NCBI GenBank assembly: GCA_026394265.1
Contig: JAPKYO010000014.1
Coordinates: 1 to 50,553, forward strand
Length of the DNA: 50,553 nucleotides
Direction: 5' to 3'
Source: Candidatus Bathyarchaeota archaeon
GTDB lineage: Archaea > Thermoproteota > Bathyarchaeia > TCS64
Part shown: one piece after another, positions 8,855 to 17,455 of the stretch
How positions within the stretch are numbered: the first letter of the stretch is position 1
Layout of the letters: each line of letters opens with the position of its first letter
The notes under the pieces: model-generated
The model's input: the letters and a program-made list of their open reading frames with translations, nothing else
Told to the model about the DNA's origin: nothing
The model's database searches: none
Made by a program: the position numbers and the translations under genes

Positions 8855-10603
8855 CTACCATACCGTGGGGACGGGTTGCCCGGTCCTGACGTTTACGAGG
8901 CCCCTGTCGGTGAGGACGATGCCCCAGGGGAAGCAGGTTAGGAAGATGAATGTCTGTGTGTCGACGGGGTTGGGGCCGAGGAGCTTCCCGGGGTGGAGCT
9001 TGGCTGCTTCCTCGTTGACCCTATCGAGCCCCGCGACGACCTCGGGGAGGGGTCTGTCGGTCATCAGCCCAGCGATGGGGAGGGGGACCGCCGCCTTGAC
9101 TGCGCCGTCCCTGACGACGGCTATGCCGCCGCCCATCTCCGCGACGCGGTTTACCGCCGCCGCCATGTCGGAGTCGGTGGCGCCGACGACGCTGATGTTG
9201 TGGGTGTCGTGGAGTACGCTCATCGCAACGGCGCCGTGCTGGTAGCCTAGCTCCCAGAAGCTGACGCCGATGCCGCCGCCGTCGCGGCGGACGATGGCGA
9301 CCTTGTTTACGTCGTGGGGGAGGTCCCGCTGGACGAGGCCGCCGTCTGCTGGGAGTTCCTGTGTTATTGGGGGGAGGTCGGCGCTGAAGTAGAAGGGGCG
9401 TAGGACCGCCGCCTTGACGCTGGCTCTATTAGCGGGCGCCTTTACCGCGAAGTCGCCGGCGGTTAGTGGTTTCTTTAGCTTGATCGTGTTGAGGACGTAG
9501 GCTGGGGCGGGTCTGATCGGGATGTCGATTGTGAGTTTGCCCTTCTCCGCCACTATCTCGCCGTCCGCCATGACGCGGTCGATCTTGAAGGCGGCGAGGT
9601 CGGTGAGGAAGAGTATGTCGGCGTGTCTACCGGGGGCGATTATGCCTACCTCGTGCTCCTTCCTCCAGTGACGGGCGTTGTTGAGCGTCGCGAGCTGTAT
9701 GGCTGTGACTGGGTTGAGGCCTTCCTCTATGCTGATCCGGAGTTCGTAGTCTAGGTGGCCGAGTTGGCTTATCTTCTCGGCGGGGCGGTCGTCGACGCAC
9801 ATGCCGACCATCTGCCAGTCGATGCCGGCGGCGAGGAGTTCACGTATCGCCTGGCGGCTGTCGCGTGACTTGAGTTCGAGGAAGCAGCCGCGTTCGAGGA
9901 GGGCGAGGGCCTTGGCTCCGTCGCCTGAGAAGTGGGTTGATGAGACGCCTGTGGCTAGGAATGCGTCGGCCTGGGGTGGGGATGGGACGCCGTGTCCCTC
10001 GACGACCTTGCCCGAGGCGAGGCCCGCCTCGATGACTCCGTGGAGCCGCTCCTCGCCGTTGAAGAGTGCGGTGTAGTCCATGACCTCGTCGACTCCGGCA
10101 ACCCCTTTGAGTTTTAGAGCCTCCTCGGCTTCCTTGCCGCCGATGTAGGCGCCGGCGGTCTCGTAGGGGGTGGGTGGGGTGGCGGAGCTGAGGCCGACGA
10201 ATATCTTCTGCGGGAGCCCCTCGGCCTCTTCGAGGAGGTATCTGACGCCGTCGAGTCCTAGGGGGTTGCAGATTTCGTGGCTTCCCTCGAATAGGGTGGT
10301 TGTGCCGTGTGGGAGGGTGATCTGGGCGTGGCGCCGAGGGCTGAGGCGGCTGCTCTCGATGTGGTAGTGGGCATCAACGAGGCCGGGGGCAAGGTATGCG
10401 CCGCCGGCGTCGATCATCCGGGTCTTGGGGCCGGCTTTCTGCCTCTCCTTCGATATCGAGGCGACCCTTCCACCGCTTATGGAGATGTAGACGCCGTCAA
10501 CGAGCCTTCGGGTGGCTACGTCGACTAGCACACCGTTCTCGATGATTGTGTCGGGGGGAGCCTGACCTAGCGCGACCTCCATGAGTCTCCGGCGTTTATC
10601 CAT
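8855..10603 (-). CDS. ade: adenine deaminase-like amidohydrolase
   Basis: 582 residues, the size of adenine deaminase. The amidohydrolase barrel shows the metal motif DAHYHIES (residues 77-84), a LPHGTTT strand, a SHEI motif (108-111), VEGHG, and a CVDDRP segment that corresponds to the CTDDR of the family; the second half carries the typical C-terminal domain with HDVNKVAIVRRDG. The reaction expected is adenine plus water to hypoxanthine plus ammonia, feeding purine salvage; purH and guaB genes lie further along. Oddities: FEGSHEI replaces the common ADPHEI, and LSSATP replaces LPSCVP, so a related amide or purine substrate is possible. Cytoplasmic, metal-dependent. Confidence 0.85.
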   Translation of the reverse strand: MDKRRRLMEVALGQAPPDTIIENGVLVDVATRRLVDGVYISISGGRVASISKERQKAGPKTRMIDAGGAYLAPGLVDAHYHIESSRLSPRRHAQITLPHGTTTLFEGSHEICNPLGLDGVRYLLEEAEGLPQKIFVGLSSATPPTPYETAGAYIGGKEAEEALKLKGVAGVDEVMDYTALFNGEERLHGVIEAGLASGKVVEGHGVPSPPQADAFLATGVSSTHFSGDGAKALALLERGCFLELKSRDSRQAIRELLAAGIDWQMVGMCVDDRPAEKISQLGHLDYELRISIEEGLNPVTAIQLATLNNARHWRKEHEVGIIAPGRHADILFLTDLAAFKIDRVMADGEIVAEKGKLTIDIPIRPAPAYVLNTIKLKKPLTAGDFAVKAPANRASVKAAVLRPFYFSADLPPITQELPADGGLVQRDLPHDVNKVAIVRRDGGGIGVSFWELGYQHGAVAMSVLHDTHNISVVGATDSDMAAAVNRVAEMGGGIAVVRDGAVKAAVPLPIAGLMTDRPLPEVVAGLDRVNEEAAKLHPGKLLGPNPVDTQTFIFLTCFPWGIVLTDRGLVNVRTGQPVPTVW

Positions 10604-10667
10604 TCGTATCGACCCTTGCCTCTGAATGGGCGGGGTCTGTGGATAAGAGGTTACCCAGCGAGTCTGG

Positions 10668-11363
10668 TTACCACCAGAGCTCGTATCTCATCTGTTTCCT
10701 GCGGATGCCGAGGGCTCTGAGGGTGTCGACGAGTTCATGGATCATCGCGGGGGGGCCGCAGATGTAGTAGAGCGCCTCCGGGTCTACTCCGGCCTCGCGT
10801 ATGAGCGGTGCGTCTATCTTGCCAAAGTGCCCCTTCCAGTCTTCGGTCTCATCCGTCACGGTGAGGAGTGCCTTCATCCTTGGGTTGCTGCGGGTGGTGG
10901 CCTCGATCTCTTCCCTGAAGATGAGTTCGTCTGGGCTGGTGGCACTGTAGATGAGAGTAGCGGAGGCGTTCGGGTCGCCCTCGGCTATGTATCTGAATAT
11001 GCTCATGTGCGGGGAGATGCCGATTCCACCCGCGATTAGGATGACGTTCTTCGCGGCGCCCGCCTCGTAGAATATCTCGCCGTTTCCACCGTCGACGTGG
11101 ACGATTTCACCCTCCCTTGCGTCTGAGTGGATGTGTCGTGTGACGGGGTTCTCGCCGACACTCTTCACGGCGAGGTCGAAGTGTCCCCGTGTAAGGGGAG
11201 AACTGGTCATTGAGTAGCCCGCGACCTTTCGCCCCCCGGAGACGTCGGCGTAGAAGTCGATCCACTGCCCCGCCTTGAACGTGAACTCGCCCTGCGGCTC
11301 TATGCGCAGGGTCCTGATGGTTGGGGTTGCCTGTGTGATGTTCTTGATGACGGCGGGGATCAT
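10668..11363 (-). CDS. flavin-binding NAD(P)H oxidoreductase, ferredoxin-reductase fold (OXNAD1-like)
   Basis: 231 residues with the two-domain FNR layout: a FAD-binding barrel containing FKAGQWIDFY and GYSMTSSP (the RxYS motif with G in place of Arg), then a nucleotide domain beginning VILIAGGIGISPHMSI and ending with YYICGPPAMI. It ends with an aromatic tail (YELWW), which in plant-type reductases stacks on the flavin. It lacks a 2Fe-2S domain, so it must hand electrons to another protein or small acceptor. The absence of the FAD-phosphate arginine is a feature shared with OXNAD1-type proteins. It is on the same strand as its neighbours; partner unknown. Confidence 0.88.
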   Translation of the reverse strand: MIPAVIKNITQATPTIRTLRIEPQGEFTFKAGQWIDFYADVSGGRKVAGYSMTSSPLTRGHFDLAVKSVGENPVTRHIHSDAREGEIVHVDGGNGEIFYEAGAAKNVILIAGGIGISPHMSIFRYIAEGDPNASATLIYSATSPDELIFREEIEATTRSNPRMKALLTVTDETEDWKGHFGKIDAPLIREAGVDPEALYYICGPPAMIHELVDTLRALGIRRKQMRYELWW

Positions 11364-11405
11364 TGGGGTTAGTATGCCCGTTGGGGGTAAAAAGTGTGAG
11401 CCGAT

Positions 11406-12575
11406 TTAGCCGAGTTTCTCGGTGGCGGCCTCGATCCTGTCGAGGGCGTCCTTCATTATCGCCTCGCTGGTGGCGATGCAGATCCTGAGGTGGTTCTCGC
11501 CCTTGGCGCCGAATCCGATGCCGGCTGAGAGGCCGACCTTGTACTCCTTGATGAGGCGGTCGGCGAGCTCCTTGCTGGGGATTCCGAGGTCGAAGCGCGG
11601 GAACGGCACATATGTCCCCTCAAGGTCGGGGAACGTTACGCCGTTCATCTTGTTCATCCGCTTGGCGCATAGGTCCCTGATCTTGGTCAGGTGCTTCATC
11701 ATGTCGCGGCGCCAGTAGTCGGTGACCGATCCGAGCATAACGGGGGCAATCGCCTTGGCGAGTGTGTTCGAGCCGCGCTGGATGCCGGTCGACTGCTTCC
11801 TCATCTCCGCCATCATGGCCTTGTTCGTCGTCGCCATGTAGCCGAGTTGCAGCCCGGCGACGCCGAAGGTCTTGCTGAATCCCCAGCTCGTGAGTGTTAG
11901 GTCGCTGACCTCCGGGCTGAGGCTGGCTATGCTGATGTGCTTCCTGTCGTCGAAGACGATGTCCTCCCAGAGCTCGTCGGATACGACGTTGATCTTCTTG
12001 TCGACGGCGATGTCGGCTATCGCCTTTAGCTCCTGCTTTGTCATGGCGCGCCCGGTGGGGTTGTGTGGGTTACAGACGCCGATGAGCCTAGTCTTCTTCG
12101 TGACGAGCTTCTTCAGCTGCTCGGCGTCGAATCTGTAGCCGTCGCCCTCGTTGAGCTCCCAGTAGACGGCTTTGGCGCCCGCGGCGTCGAGGCCGTTCTT
12201 GAAGGGCGTGTACATGGGGTCTGTTAGGATGACTTCGTCTCCGGGTTTGCAGGCGTACTTGGCGGCGAGCCAGAGGCTCGGGTCTACGCCCTGTATCACG
12301 GTGACGTCGTCGGGCGTGACTTTGATCTTGTTGAAGCGCGTGATCTTCTCCGCCATCGCCGCCTTTGCGGCTGTGTCTGTGTTGTAGAAGACGTCCTCGG
12401 CCTCGACGGCGTCGCGGAGAGCCTGCTTGATCTCGGGTGCGATTGGGAAGTCGGGCGCCGCTATCCACAGGGGTATGACGTCCGGCGGGTTCGTGTGCCA
12501 TTTTAGACCCGGCGCGTGGAGCATCGACTCCACGGTGGAGGAGTTGAAGATATCCTTCCTCAGCATAGGCATCAA
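11406..12575 (-). CDS. PLP-dependent class I/II aminotransferase
   Basis: 389 residues of fold-type I. Visible motifs: the NPHNPTG loop (169-175, N172 for the PLP ring), SDELW (199-203, D200 pairs with the pyridine N) and SWGFSKT with the Schiff-base lysine K235. The N-terminal segment VIPLWIAAPDFPIAPEI recalls the MalY/PatB group, whereas the rest is equally close to aspartate/aromatic aminotransferases. So the enzyme is either an amino-acid aminotransferase or a C-S lyase; I cannot decide. The start chosen is the first ATG; an alternative ATG is at codon 2 or 4. Cytoplasmic; same strand as the flavoprotein upstream in the window. Confidence 0.88.
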   Translation of the reverse strand: MMPMLRKDIFNSSTVESMLHAPGLKWHTNPPDVIPLWIAAPDFPIAPEIKQALRDAVEAEDVFYNTDTAAKAAMAEKITRFNKIKVTPDDVTVIQGVDPSLWLAAKYACKPGDEVILTDPMYTPFKNGLDAAGAKAVYWELNEGDGYRFDAEQLKKLVTKKTRLIGVCNPHNPTGRAMTKQELKAIADIAVDKKINVVSDELWEDIVFDDRKHISIASLSPEVSDLTLTSWGFSKTFGVAGLQLGYMATTNKAMMAEMRKQSTGIQRGSNTLAKAIAPVMLGSVTDYWRRDMMKHLTKIRDLCAKRMNKMNGVTFPDLEGTYVPFPRFDLGIPSKELADRLIKEYKVGLSAGIGFGAKGENHLRICIATSEAIMKDALDRIEAATEKLG

Positions 12576-12618
12576 TGATAGGCGGGTGCTCAGGGTTAAT
12601 AATAGGAGATGGAGGCGC

Positions 12619-13332
12619 TCAGCCCGAGTGCAGGCTCCACCATAGGCTGATGGCTTTCGACCCCATCCGCCACGAGTCCCGGAGCAGTCTCACCTTGGTG
12701 CCGCGCCCCTCGGCCCATTCCACGGGTATCTCCACAATCTTGAGGCCGCGGCGCGCCCCCCTGATCAGGACCTCGGTGTCCCAGAACCAGTGTGTATCCT
12801 CAACCTCGTCGATGTACTCCAGTAGCCGCGCCCCGTTGAAGGCCTTGAAGCCACACTGATGGTCGTGGACCGGGGTGCTGAACAGGGCCCTGATGAGCGA
12901 GTTGTAGCATAGCGAGGCGAGGTTTCGGCGGGTTGATCGCTTGACCCGGCTCTCCGGGAGTAGGCGGGAGCCTATGGCTATGTCTGCGCCGCCCCGTATT
13001 GCGTCGATGAGTGCTCCGAGGTGCGTTATGTCCGTGGCGAGGTCAACGTCCATGTAGACGAGTATGGCTCCACGCGCCGCCTTGAACGCCTTGTTGAATG
13101 CCCTACCCCGCCCCAGGCGCTCTACACTGTGCAGGTTACGTACCTCCGGGTGTTCCACGGTGAGACGTCCGGCTATCTCCGATGTGCCGTCGCTGCTTCC
13201 GTCTTCAGCGATGATGATCTCAAAGGATGGCGTGATCTTCCCGAGTTCTTCGATGGCGGAGTTCACCGCATGTTCTATTTCCCCCGCCTCGTTGTAGGCC
13301 GGGAATATCAGGCTGACCTCGGGGTCACTCAT
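12619..13332 (-). CDS. GT2 glycosyltransferase (polyprenyl-phosphate sugar synthase type)
   Basis: 237 residues from the ATG at 13332. An in-frame extension upstream runs into the preceding PMT gene and has no family similarity, so I reject it. Motifs: VSLIFPAYNE at the start, IIIAEDGSSDGT near 40, VYMDVDLATD (DxD) near 90, GSRLLPES, and HQCGFKAF near 150. It resembles the ALG5/DPM1 branch that makes dolichyl-phosphate glucose or mannose. The gene begins 11 bases after the stop of the PMT-family gene, so the two are almost surely one operon and may act in sequence: GT2 makes the lipid-phosphate sugar, PMT transfers it. Confidence 0.9.
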   Translation of the reverse strand: MSDPEVSLIFPAYNEAGEIEHAVNSAIEELGKITPSFEIIIAEDGSSDGTSEIAGRLTVEHPEVRNLHSVERLGRGRAFNKAFKAARGAILVYMDVDLATDITHLGALIDAIRGGADIAIGSRLLPESRVKRSTRRNLASLCYNSLIRALFSTPVHDHQCGFKAFNGARLLEYIDEVEDTHWFWDTEVLIRGARRGLKIVEIPVEWAEGRGTKVRLLRDSWRMGSKAISLWWSLHSG

Positions 13333-13343
13333 GGTTGTTCGCC

Positions 13344-15005
13344 TCAGAATCTCCAGTCTCGGAACCAGTGTAGGTAGCCGCTGTACCACTCGGGTATGAT
13401 CTGGCCGGATATTACCGGGTAGAAGACGGCGAAGAAGACTGCCGCTGCGGCGATGAGGACGAGGATGTATCTCCCCTGTTTGGGTTTGTACCACATCTCA
13501 TGGACGAGCCCCGCGGTTGCGAGGGCGATTATCGGGACCTCGGCGTAGTAGTGGTAGATGAAGAGGTACCGGGAGATGAGGGCGTATGGGAGGAGCTGGG
13601 CTACGTACAGGGTGCCGAGGAAGAGGTGGGGCCACTTCAGCTTTACGCCGTCGACAATGGAGACGAGGATGGCTATGAGCCCGACCCACCAGATGACGGG
13701 GTTGCCCATGGTGGATACTGTGGATAACATCCCCTCGGGGAGGTTCTTCGTGTCGAACCATAGGGGGCTGAGAGTCATCGGCCACTCGTACCAGTTGGAG
13801 GCGTTTGGGTGCGTGTAGTAGCCCATATCCGAGTGGTACCCGAGCATCGACCACTGCGCCGCCCAGATGTCGGAGAGGCTGTGCCCGAGGCTGGCGTAGG
13901 GGATGAAGGAGCTGAAGTAGATGACGGCGCCGACGACGGGGACGAGACACGCGATCACCGCGATCGGTTTAGCCAGCGCCCTGAGGCGTGCGGCCGCACC
14001 CTTGATCGGGGAGGGACCATAAACGCCCGCGAGGAGGAAGAGCGCAGCCTCCCCGACAAGCCCGAAGATGGCGATCCACTTCACAGAGAAGGCGAGGCTG
14101 AAGGAGACGAGGCCGGCGATTATAAGCCGGTAGTCGGGTTTTGAGCCGCCCGCCATCTTCTCGAAGTTGAGGTAGAAGAAGAGTGTTGAGAGAAGTATGA
14201 AGAAGATCAGGTAGGTGTCGACTGTTCCGACTCGGCTCATGGCGAAGTGCATGAAGTCGAGGGCGACGAGGGAAGCGGCTATGGTGGCTGCTGCGCGTGT
14301 CTTGAAGAGCGCGAAGCCGAGGGCGTAGACGATGGGGATCATGAGCGCCGCGAAGACGACGCCGAATATCCTCCACCCGAATGGGGCGAAGCCGAAGAGG
14401 GCGATGCCCGCCGCGATGATGAGCTTACCCAGGGGGGGATGAGTCGCCTCGGCGGTCGGCTCCACCCCACTCAGGTACTGCTGAGACGCGCGGACGAACA
14501 GCTCCTCGTCGAACATCGTCTCGGATCGGAACGTGGGGGGGTTCTCGAAGAGGGACTGCTCGTCCACGAGGTGTTGTATGGCGGCGTCCCCGGGGGCGTC
14601 CGATATGATGCTCTTTATGCCGATCTGCGTCCCGTCTGAGGCGACTACGGCGACCTCCAATACGTCACCCGCCGGGAGGTAGAAGTGAATCCTGATCCGA
14701 TCGGTCGTCTCCCTGAACTCTACGCGTAGCCACTTGTAGTATTCGTGGTCGTTTACCCACGCCTTATCAACCCAACCTGTCCCCCGGGGGATGCTGAAGC
14801 TCGCCGTCGCGTTCGCGTCGGTGTTTACGAAGAGGTAGATGGTGTCGATCGTCTTGTTCGCGTCTAGGGTGAGGTAGAGGGTCTCCTGCTTGATCCCCCA
14901 CGTGGTTGAGGGTATCCGAGTGAGCCCGACGTTGTAGGCGGCGACTATGAAGAATAGGACGGAGATTGTGGCGATGATCGCCGCGTCTTTCTTGTCCAGC
15001 CTCAC
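13344..15005 (-). CDS. PMT-family (GT39) dolichyl-phosphate-mannose protein mannosyltransferase
   Basis: 553 residues with an N-terminal membrane anchor (AAIIATISVLFFIVAAYNVG), an extracellular-type beta domain at about 30-150, then the GT39 core: FDEELFV (the catalytic DE pair after the first core helix) near 165 and THPPLGKLIIAAG near 187, followed by multiple hydrophobic helices and a RYLFIYHYY segment near 480. Total predicted helices about ten. The enzyme should transfer mannose from dolichyl-phosphate mannose to Ser/Thr of exported proteins at the outer face of the membrane. The beta domain inserted between helix 1 and the DE motif is unusual in position and may bind the acceptor. Operon with the GT2 gene downstream. 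Confidence 0.9.
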   Translation of the reverse strand: MRLDKKDAAIIATISVLFFIVAAYNVGLTRIPSTTWGIKQETLYLTLDANKTIDTIYLFVNTDANATASFSIPRGTGWVDKAWVNDHEYYKWLRVEFRETTDRIRIHFYLPAGDVLEVAVVASDGTQIGIKSIISDAPGDAAIQHLVDEQSLFENPPTFRSETMFDEELFVRASQQYLSGVEPTAEATHPPLGKLIIAAGIALFGFAPFGWRIFGVVFAALMIPIVYALGFALFKTRAAATIAASLVALDFMHFAMSRVGTVDTYLIFFILLSTLFFYLNFEKMAGGSKPDYRLIIAGLVSFSLAFSVKWIAIFGLVGEAALFLLAGVYGPSPIKGAAARLRALAKPIAVIACLVPVVGAVIYFSSFIPYASLGHSLSDIWAAQWSMLGYHSDMGYYTHPNASNWYEWPMTLSPLWFDTKNLPEGMLSTVSTMGNPVIWWVGLIAILVSIVDGVKLKWPHLFLGTLYVAQLLPYALISRYLFIYHYYAEVPIIALATAGLVHEMWYKPKQGRYILVLIAAAAVFFAVFYPVISGQIIPEWYSGYLHWFRDWRF

Positions 15006-15119
15006 CCTGCTCGCCTTACCGGGTTCCCTCGCGACTAGGGGCTGTATCGGCTCTACTGCTCTTAAGACTAGCGAGGTGGGCTGGCAGCGTATTTAGGGGG
15101 CGACGCCGATCATCGAAAC

Positions 15120-15371
15120 ATGATAATTCAGGTCGAGTCACCCCCTTCGAGCCTCCTCCTGCAGCGCAGGGTGGCGGAGACGGGGGAGGAGTTCATCTTC
15201 ATAACACAGATCAACAACGTCCGCTTCACGAAGCTGAGCGAGTTCGACTCGTACTTCAACGAGGTCAACAGGGGCGGCGGCTCCCCGGGTGCGACGCGGC
15301 GCATAGTCGACTCGAACTTCGTCCTCGTCCCCCTCAAGGCTCTGCGTGGCTTCCTGGATAACCCCGACTAG
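15120..15371 (+). CDS. small conserved protein, unknown function
   Basis: 83 residues, soluble, without a motif I recognise. The sequence alternates short strands (MIIQVESPP, EEFIFITQINNVRF, DSNFVLVPLKAL) around a Gly-rich turn (NRGGGSPGATRR). A TATA-like CGTATTTAGG lies about 30 bases upstream of the ATG, so the transcript is probably leaderless. It precedes the tandem paralogue pair on the same strand by 53 bases. Codon use matches resident genes. Coding probability is good but not certain. Confidence 0.6.
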   Translation: MIIQVESPPSSLLLQRRVAETGEEFIFITQINNVRFTKLSEFDSYFNEVNRGGGSPGATRRIVDSNFVLVPLKALRGFLDNPD

Positions 15372-15390
15372 CCCCCGGGTGGAGGGGAAG

Positions 15391-15400
15391 ATATAAAAAC
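15391..15400 (+). promoter_or_regulatory. TATA box of the first GNAT-like paralogue
   Basis: ATATAAAAAC centred about 29 bases upstream of the ATG at 15425. An AGGGGAGG ribosome site lies between them. The same TATAAAAAC core is found in front of the second paralogue. Confidence 0.65.
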
Positions 15401-15424
15401 CAATGTAAGTGATTAGGGGAGGAA

Positions 15425-15985
15425 ATGGATGCATGGTCGCCCTCTTTTCGTGATTACCTAGGGAAGGCTGAAGCGAAGCTCAGCGGCGCCCTAGGCGGCA
15501 CCTGCAGGGTAGCGGTCTACCACGAGATGAACAGGGACATTCTCAGGATCATAGCCGAGATCGAAGACGAGCGCTTCAGGAGCGAGCTACGGTACAGCGA
15601 GAAGGAGCTCACGATAAGGTCGAAGAAGCGGGGCTTCACCTGCTTCATAGTCTACCTGGGGGAGAGGCCGGTGGCGTTCGTCTTCGGCTTCGACGACCCG
15701 GAGAGGGGGGCGTACTTCTCGGATAGTGCGGCGACGCTCATCGAGAGGAAGGGCGTTGGCTCTATACTCACGGCGCTTGAGACCCTCTACTGTATCGAGA
15801 AGGGGTATGTCTCGGAGAAGATGATCACCGAGGATCTGGACGAGTCGGGGCGCAGGCTCGTGGAGTACTGGGCGAGGTTCGGCTTCTACGTGACGGGTAG
15901 GGACCCGAAGATCGGGGTGGAGATGAGGCTCGAAATCACCCAGGATGTCGTCAAGCGGCTCCTCGACAAGTACCTCGGAAACTGA
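15425..15985 (+). CDS. GNAT-like protein, first copy of a tandem pair
   Basis: 186 residues. The middle of the protein has the layout of a GNAT acetyltransferase: strands FTCFIVYLGERPVAFVFGF, a helix preceded by ERKGVGSILTALETLY (comparable with the acetyl-CoA-binding Q/RxxGxG/A loop, here RKGVGS near residue 114-119) and a C-terminal WARFGFYVTGRDP segment typical of strand 6-7. The N-terminal 60 residues are helical and specific to this pair. It is about half identical to the following gene, so the two arose by tandem duplication. Substrate unknown. Two paralogues with matching promoters suggest partly separate expression. Confidence 0.75.
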   Translation: MDAWSPSFRDYLGKAEAKLSGALGGTCRVAVYHEMNRDILRIIAEIEDERFRSELRYSEKELTIRSKKRGFTCFIVYLGERPVAFVFGFDDPERGAYFSDSAATLIERKGVGSILTALETLYCIEKGYVSEKMITEDLDESGRRLVEYWARFGFYVTGRDPKIGVEMRLEITQDVVKRLLDKYLGN

Positions 15986-16005
15986 TTTCGGCCCCGGTTA
16001 GGCAA

Positions 16006-16017
16006 CATTATAAAAAC
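16006..16017 (+). promoter_or_regulatory. TATA box of the second GNAT-like paralogue
   Basis: CATTATAAAAAC lies 23-34 bases before the GTG start at 16040, leaving essentially no leader. The match with the promoter of the first copy (15391-15400) suggests the duplication included the promoter. Confidence 0.65.
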
Positions 16018-16039
16018 TTGGTACCCATCATCAGAATAT

Positions 16040-16597
16040 GTGAGTCTGAAGGTTCCTCCTCTGCGGGATGCCCTCGCCAGGGCTGAGGCGAAGCTCGGCG
16101 GCGTGCTTGGCGGCGAGTGCAGGATAACCGTCCACCACGAGTTCCCACAGGGGCTGGCGCACGTGGTGGCGGAGATCGAGAACAGGAAGTTCAGGCAGGA
16201 GTTGCAGTACAACATCAAGGAACTAGTCGAGCGCTCCAAGAAGCGGGGCTTCACGTGCATCCTATTCACGCTGAACGGTGAGCCGTTCGCCTTCGACCTC
16301 GGCTACAGCGACGCGGAGGAGGGCGCCTACTTCGGTGACAGCGCGGCGACGACCATAGAGCGCAAGGGCGTGGGCGCCGTGTTGACGGCTCTTGACGCGC
16401 TCTACTGCTGGGAGGCGGGTTACCGGTCGGTGAAGATGATAACCGAGGAGGAGGACCAGACCGGGCACAAGCTGCGCGAGTACTGGGAGAGGTTCGGCTT
16501 CAGGGTCACGGGAGTCGACCCCAAGGTCGGCGTGGAGATGAGGCTTGACCTCACCCCCGAGAACGTCGTGGTTCTCGTTGACAAGTACGTCGGCTAG
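16040..16597 (+). CDS. GNAT-like protein, second copy of a tandem pair
   Basis: 185 residues from a GTG start chosen because the alignment with the first copy and the TATA spacing both fit; the ATG four bases earlier is followed at once by a stop. It keeps the same landmarks: AEAKLGGVLGG at the N-terminus, KKRGFTCILFTLNGEPFAFD, ERKGVGAVLTALDALY, and WERFGFRVTGVDPKVGVEMR at the end. The differences are concentrated between these blocks. The pair may have diverged in substrate. Its stop is one base away from the stop of the convergent SDR gene. Confidence 0.75.
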   Translation: MSLKVPPLRDALARAEAKLGGVLGGECRITVHHEFPQGLAHVVAEIENRKFRQELQYNIKELVERSKKRGFTCILFTLNGEPFAFDLGYSDAEEGAYFGDSAATTIERKGVGAVLTALDALYCWEAGYRSVKMITEEEDQTGHKLREYWERFGFRVTGVDPKVGVEMRLDLTPENVVVLVDKYVG

Positions 16598-16598
16598 G

Positions 16599-17354
16599 TC
16601 ACTGGGCGGTGTATCCGCCGTCGATGAGGATGTCCGTCCCGGTTATGTATCCGGCCTCATCCGAGCAGAGGTATGTGGCGAGTTTTCCGATGTCGTTCAC
16701 GTCGCCCCATTTTCCGAGGGGGATGCGCGATACGAGGTTCTCGTTCGCCTCGGGGTTGTTCCAGATGGGCTTGGTTAGCTCGGTCTCGAACCAGCCTGGG
16801 CTGATGCCGTTGACGGTGATGGCTTCGGGGGCGAGTTCGAGGGCTAGGGCTCGTGTGAAGCCGAGGAGTCCGGATTTGCTTGCGGCGTAGGCGGTGCGGT
16901 TCGCCGTTGCGACGTGGCTCATCGTCGATGTTATGTTTATGATCCGCCCGTAGCCGCGTCCCTTCATGGCGGGGACGAAGGCGCGGCAGATGAGGAAGGG
17001 GCCGACGAGGTTCGTGTCTATGACGCTCCGCCACTCATCGGGGGTGAACTCGGTGAGTGGTTTGCGGATGTTTATGCCGGCGTTGTTGACGAGTATGTTC
17101 ACCGCGCCGAGGCGCCCGAGGACCTCGGTCTTCAGGTGCTCGACGTCGGCTTCATTGGATACGTCGGCGGCGAAGACCTCGGACTTGATGCCGAGGCGTT
17201 TCGCCTTCTCGGAGACCTTGCCGAGGCTCTTCGCGTCCCTTGAGACGAGGGCGAGTGTTGCGCCCGCTTCGCCGAGGCTTAGGGCGATGGCTTCGCCGAT
17301 ACCCCTGCTCGATCCTGTAACAAGAGCGATCCTACCCACGAGTTTCCCCGGCAT
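16599..17354 (-). CDS. short-chain dehydrogenase/reductase (SDR), FabG-like
   Basis: 251 residues of classical SDR: the Rossmann motif TGSSRGIG near residue 13, NNAG at about 85, the catalytic Ser in INITSTMS and the YAASK motif (Tyr, Lys) near 150-154, and a C-terminal GTDILIDGG. NAD(P)H-dependent oxidoreduction of an alcohol or ketone; the nearest relatives include 3-oxoacyl-ACP reductase and gluconate 5-dehydrogenase, so the substrate is open. I prefer the ATG at 17354 because the TATA-like CGATAATACC (17383-17393) would start transcription near 17362; the ATG at 17375 would lie upstream of that. Confidence 0.88.
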   Translation of the reverse strand: MPGKLVGRIALVTGSSRGIGEAIALSLGEAGATLALVSRDAKSLGKVSEKAKRLGIKSEVFAADVSNEADVEHLKTEVLGRLGAVNILVNNAGINIRKPLTEFTPDEWRSVIDTNLVGPFLICRAFVPAMKGRGYGRIINITSTMSHVATANRTAYAASKSGLLGFTRALALELAPEAITVNGISPGWFETELTKPIWNNPEANENLVSRIPLGKWGDVNDIGKLATYLCSDEAGYITGTDILIDGGYTAQ

Positions 17355-17382
17355 GATCGATCGGTTTAGTCTCATCCGTCTC

Positions 17383-17393
17383 GGGTATTATCG
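17383..17393 (-). promoter_or_regulatory. TATA box of the SDR gene
   Basis: CGATAATACCC on the minus strand, about 30 bases upstream of the preferred ATG at 17354. It decides between the two possible starts. Confidence 0.5.
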
Positions 17394-17455
17394 TTGGCGG
17401 TAGGGGCGTCACGCGGCTAGGGTACTAATCGATGTTGTTTCCCTGTTTTATGCTC

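Noticed and set aside
13333..13494. N-terminal extension of the GT2 gene upstream of 13332
   Set aside because: The extension overlaps the PMT gene in another frame and lacks family similarity; the GT2 core starts at 13332.
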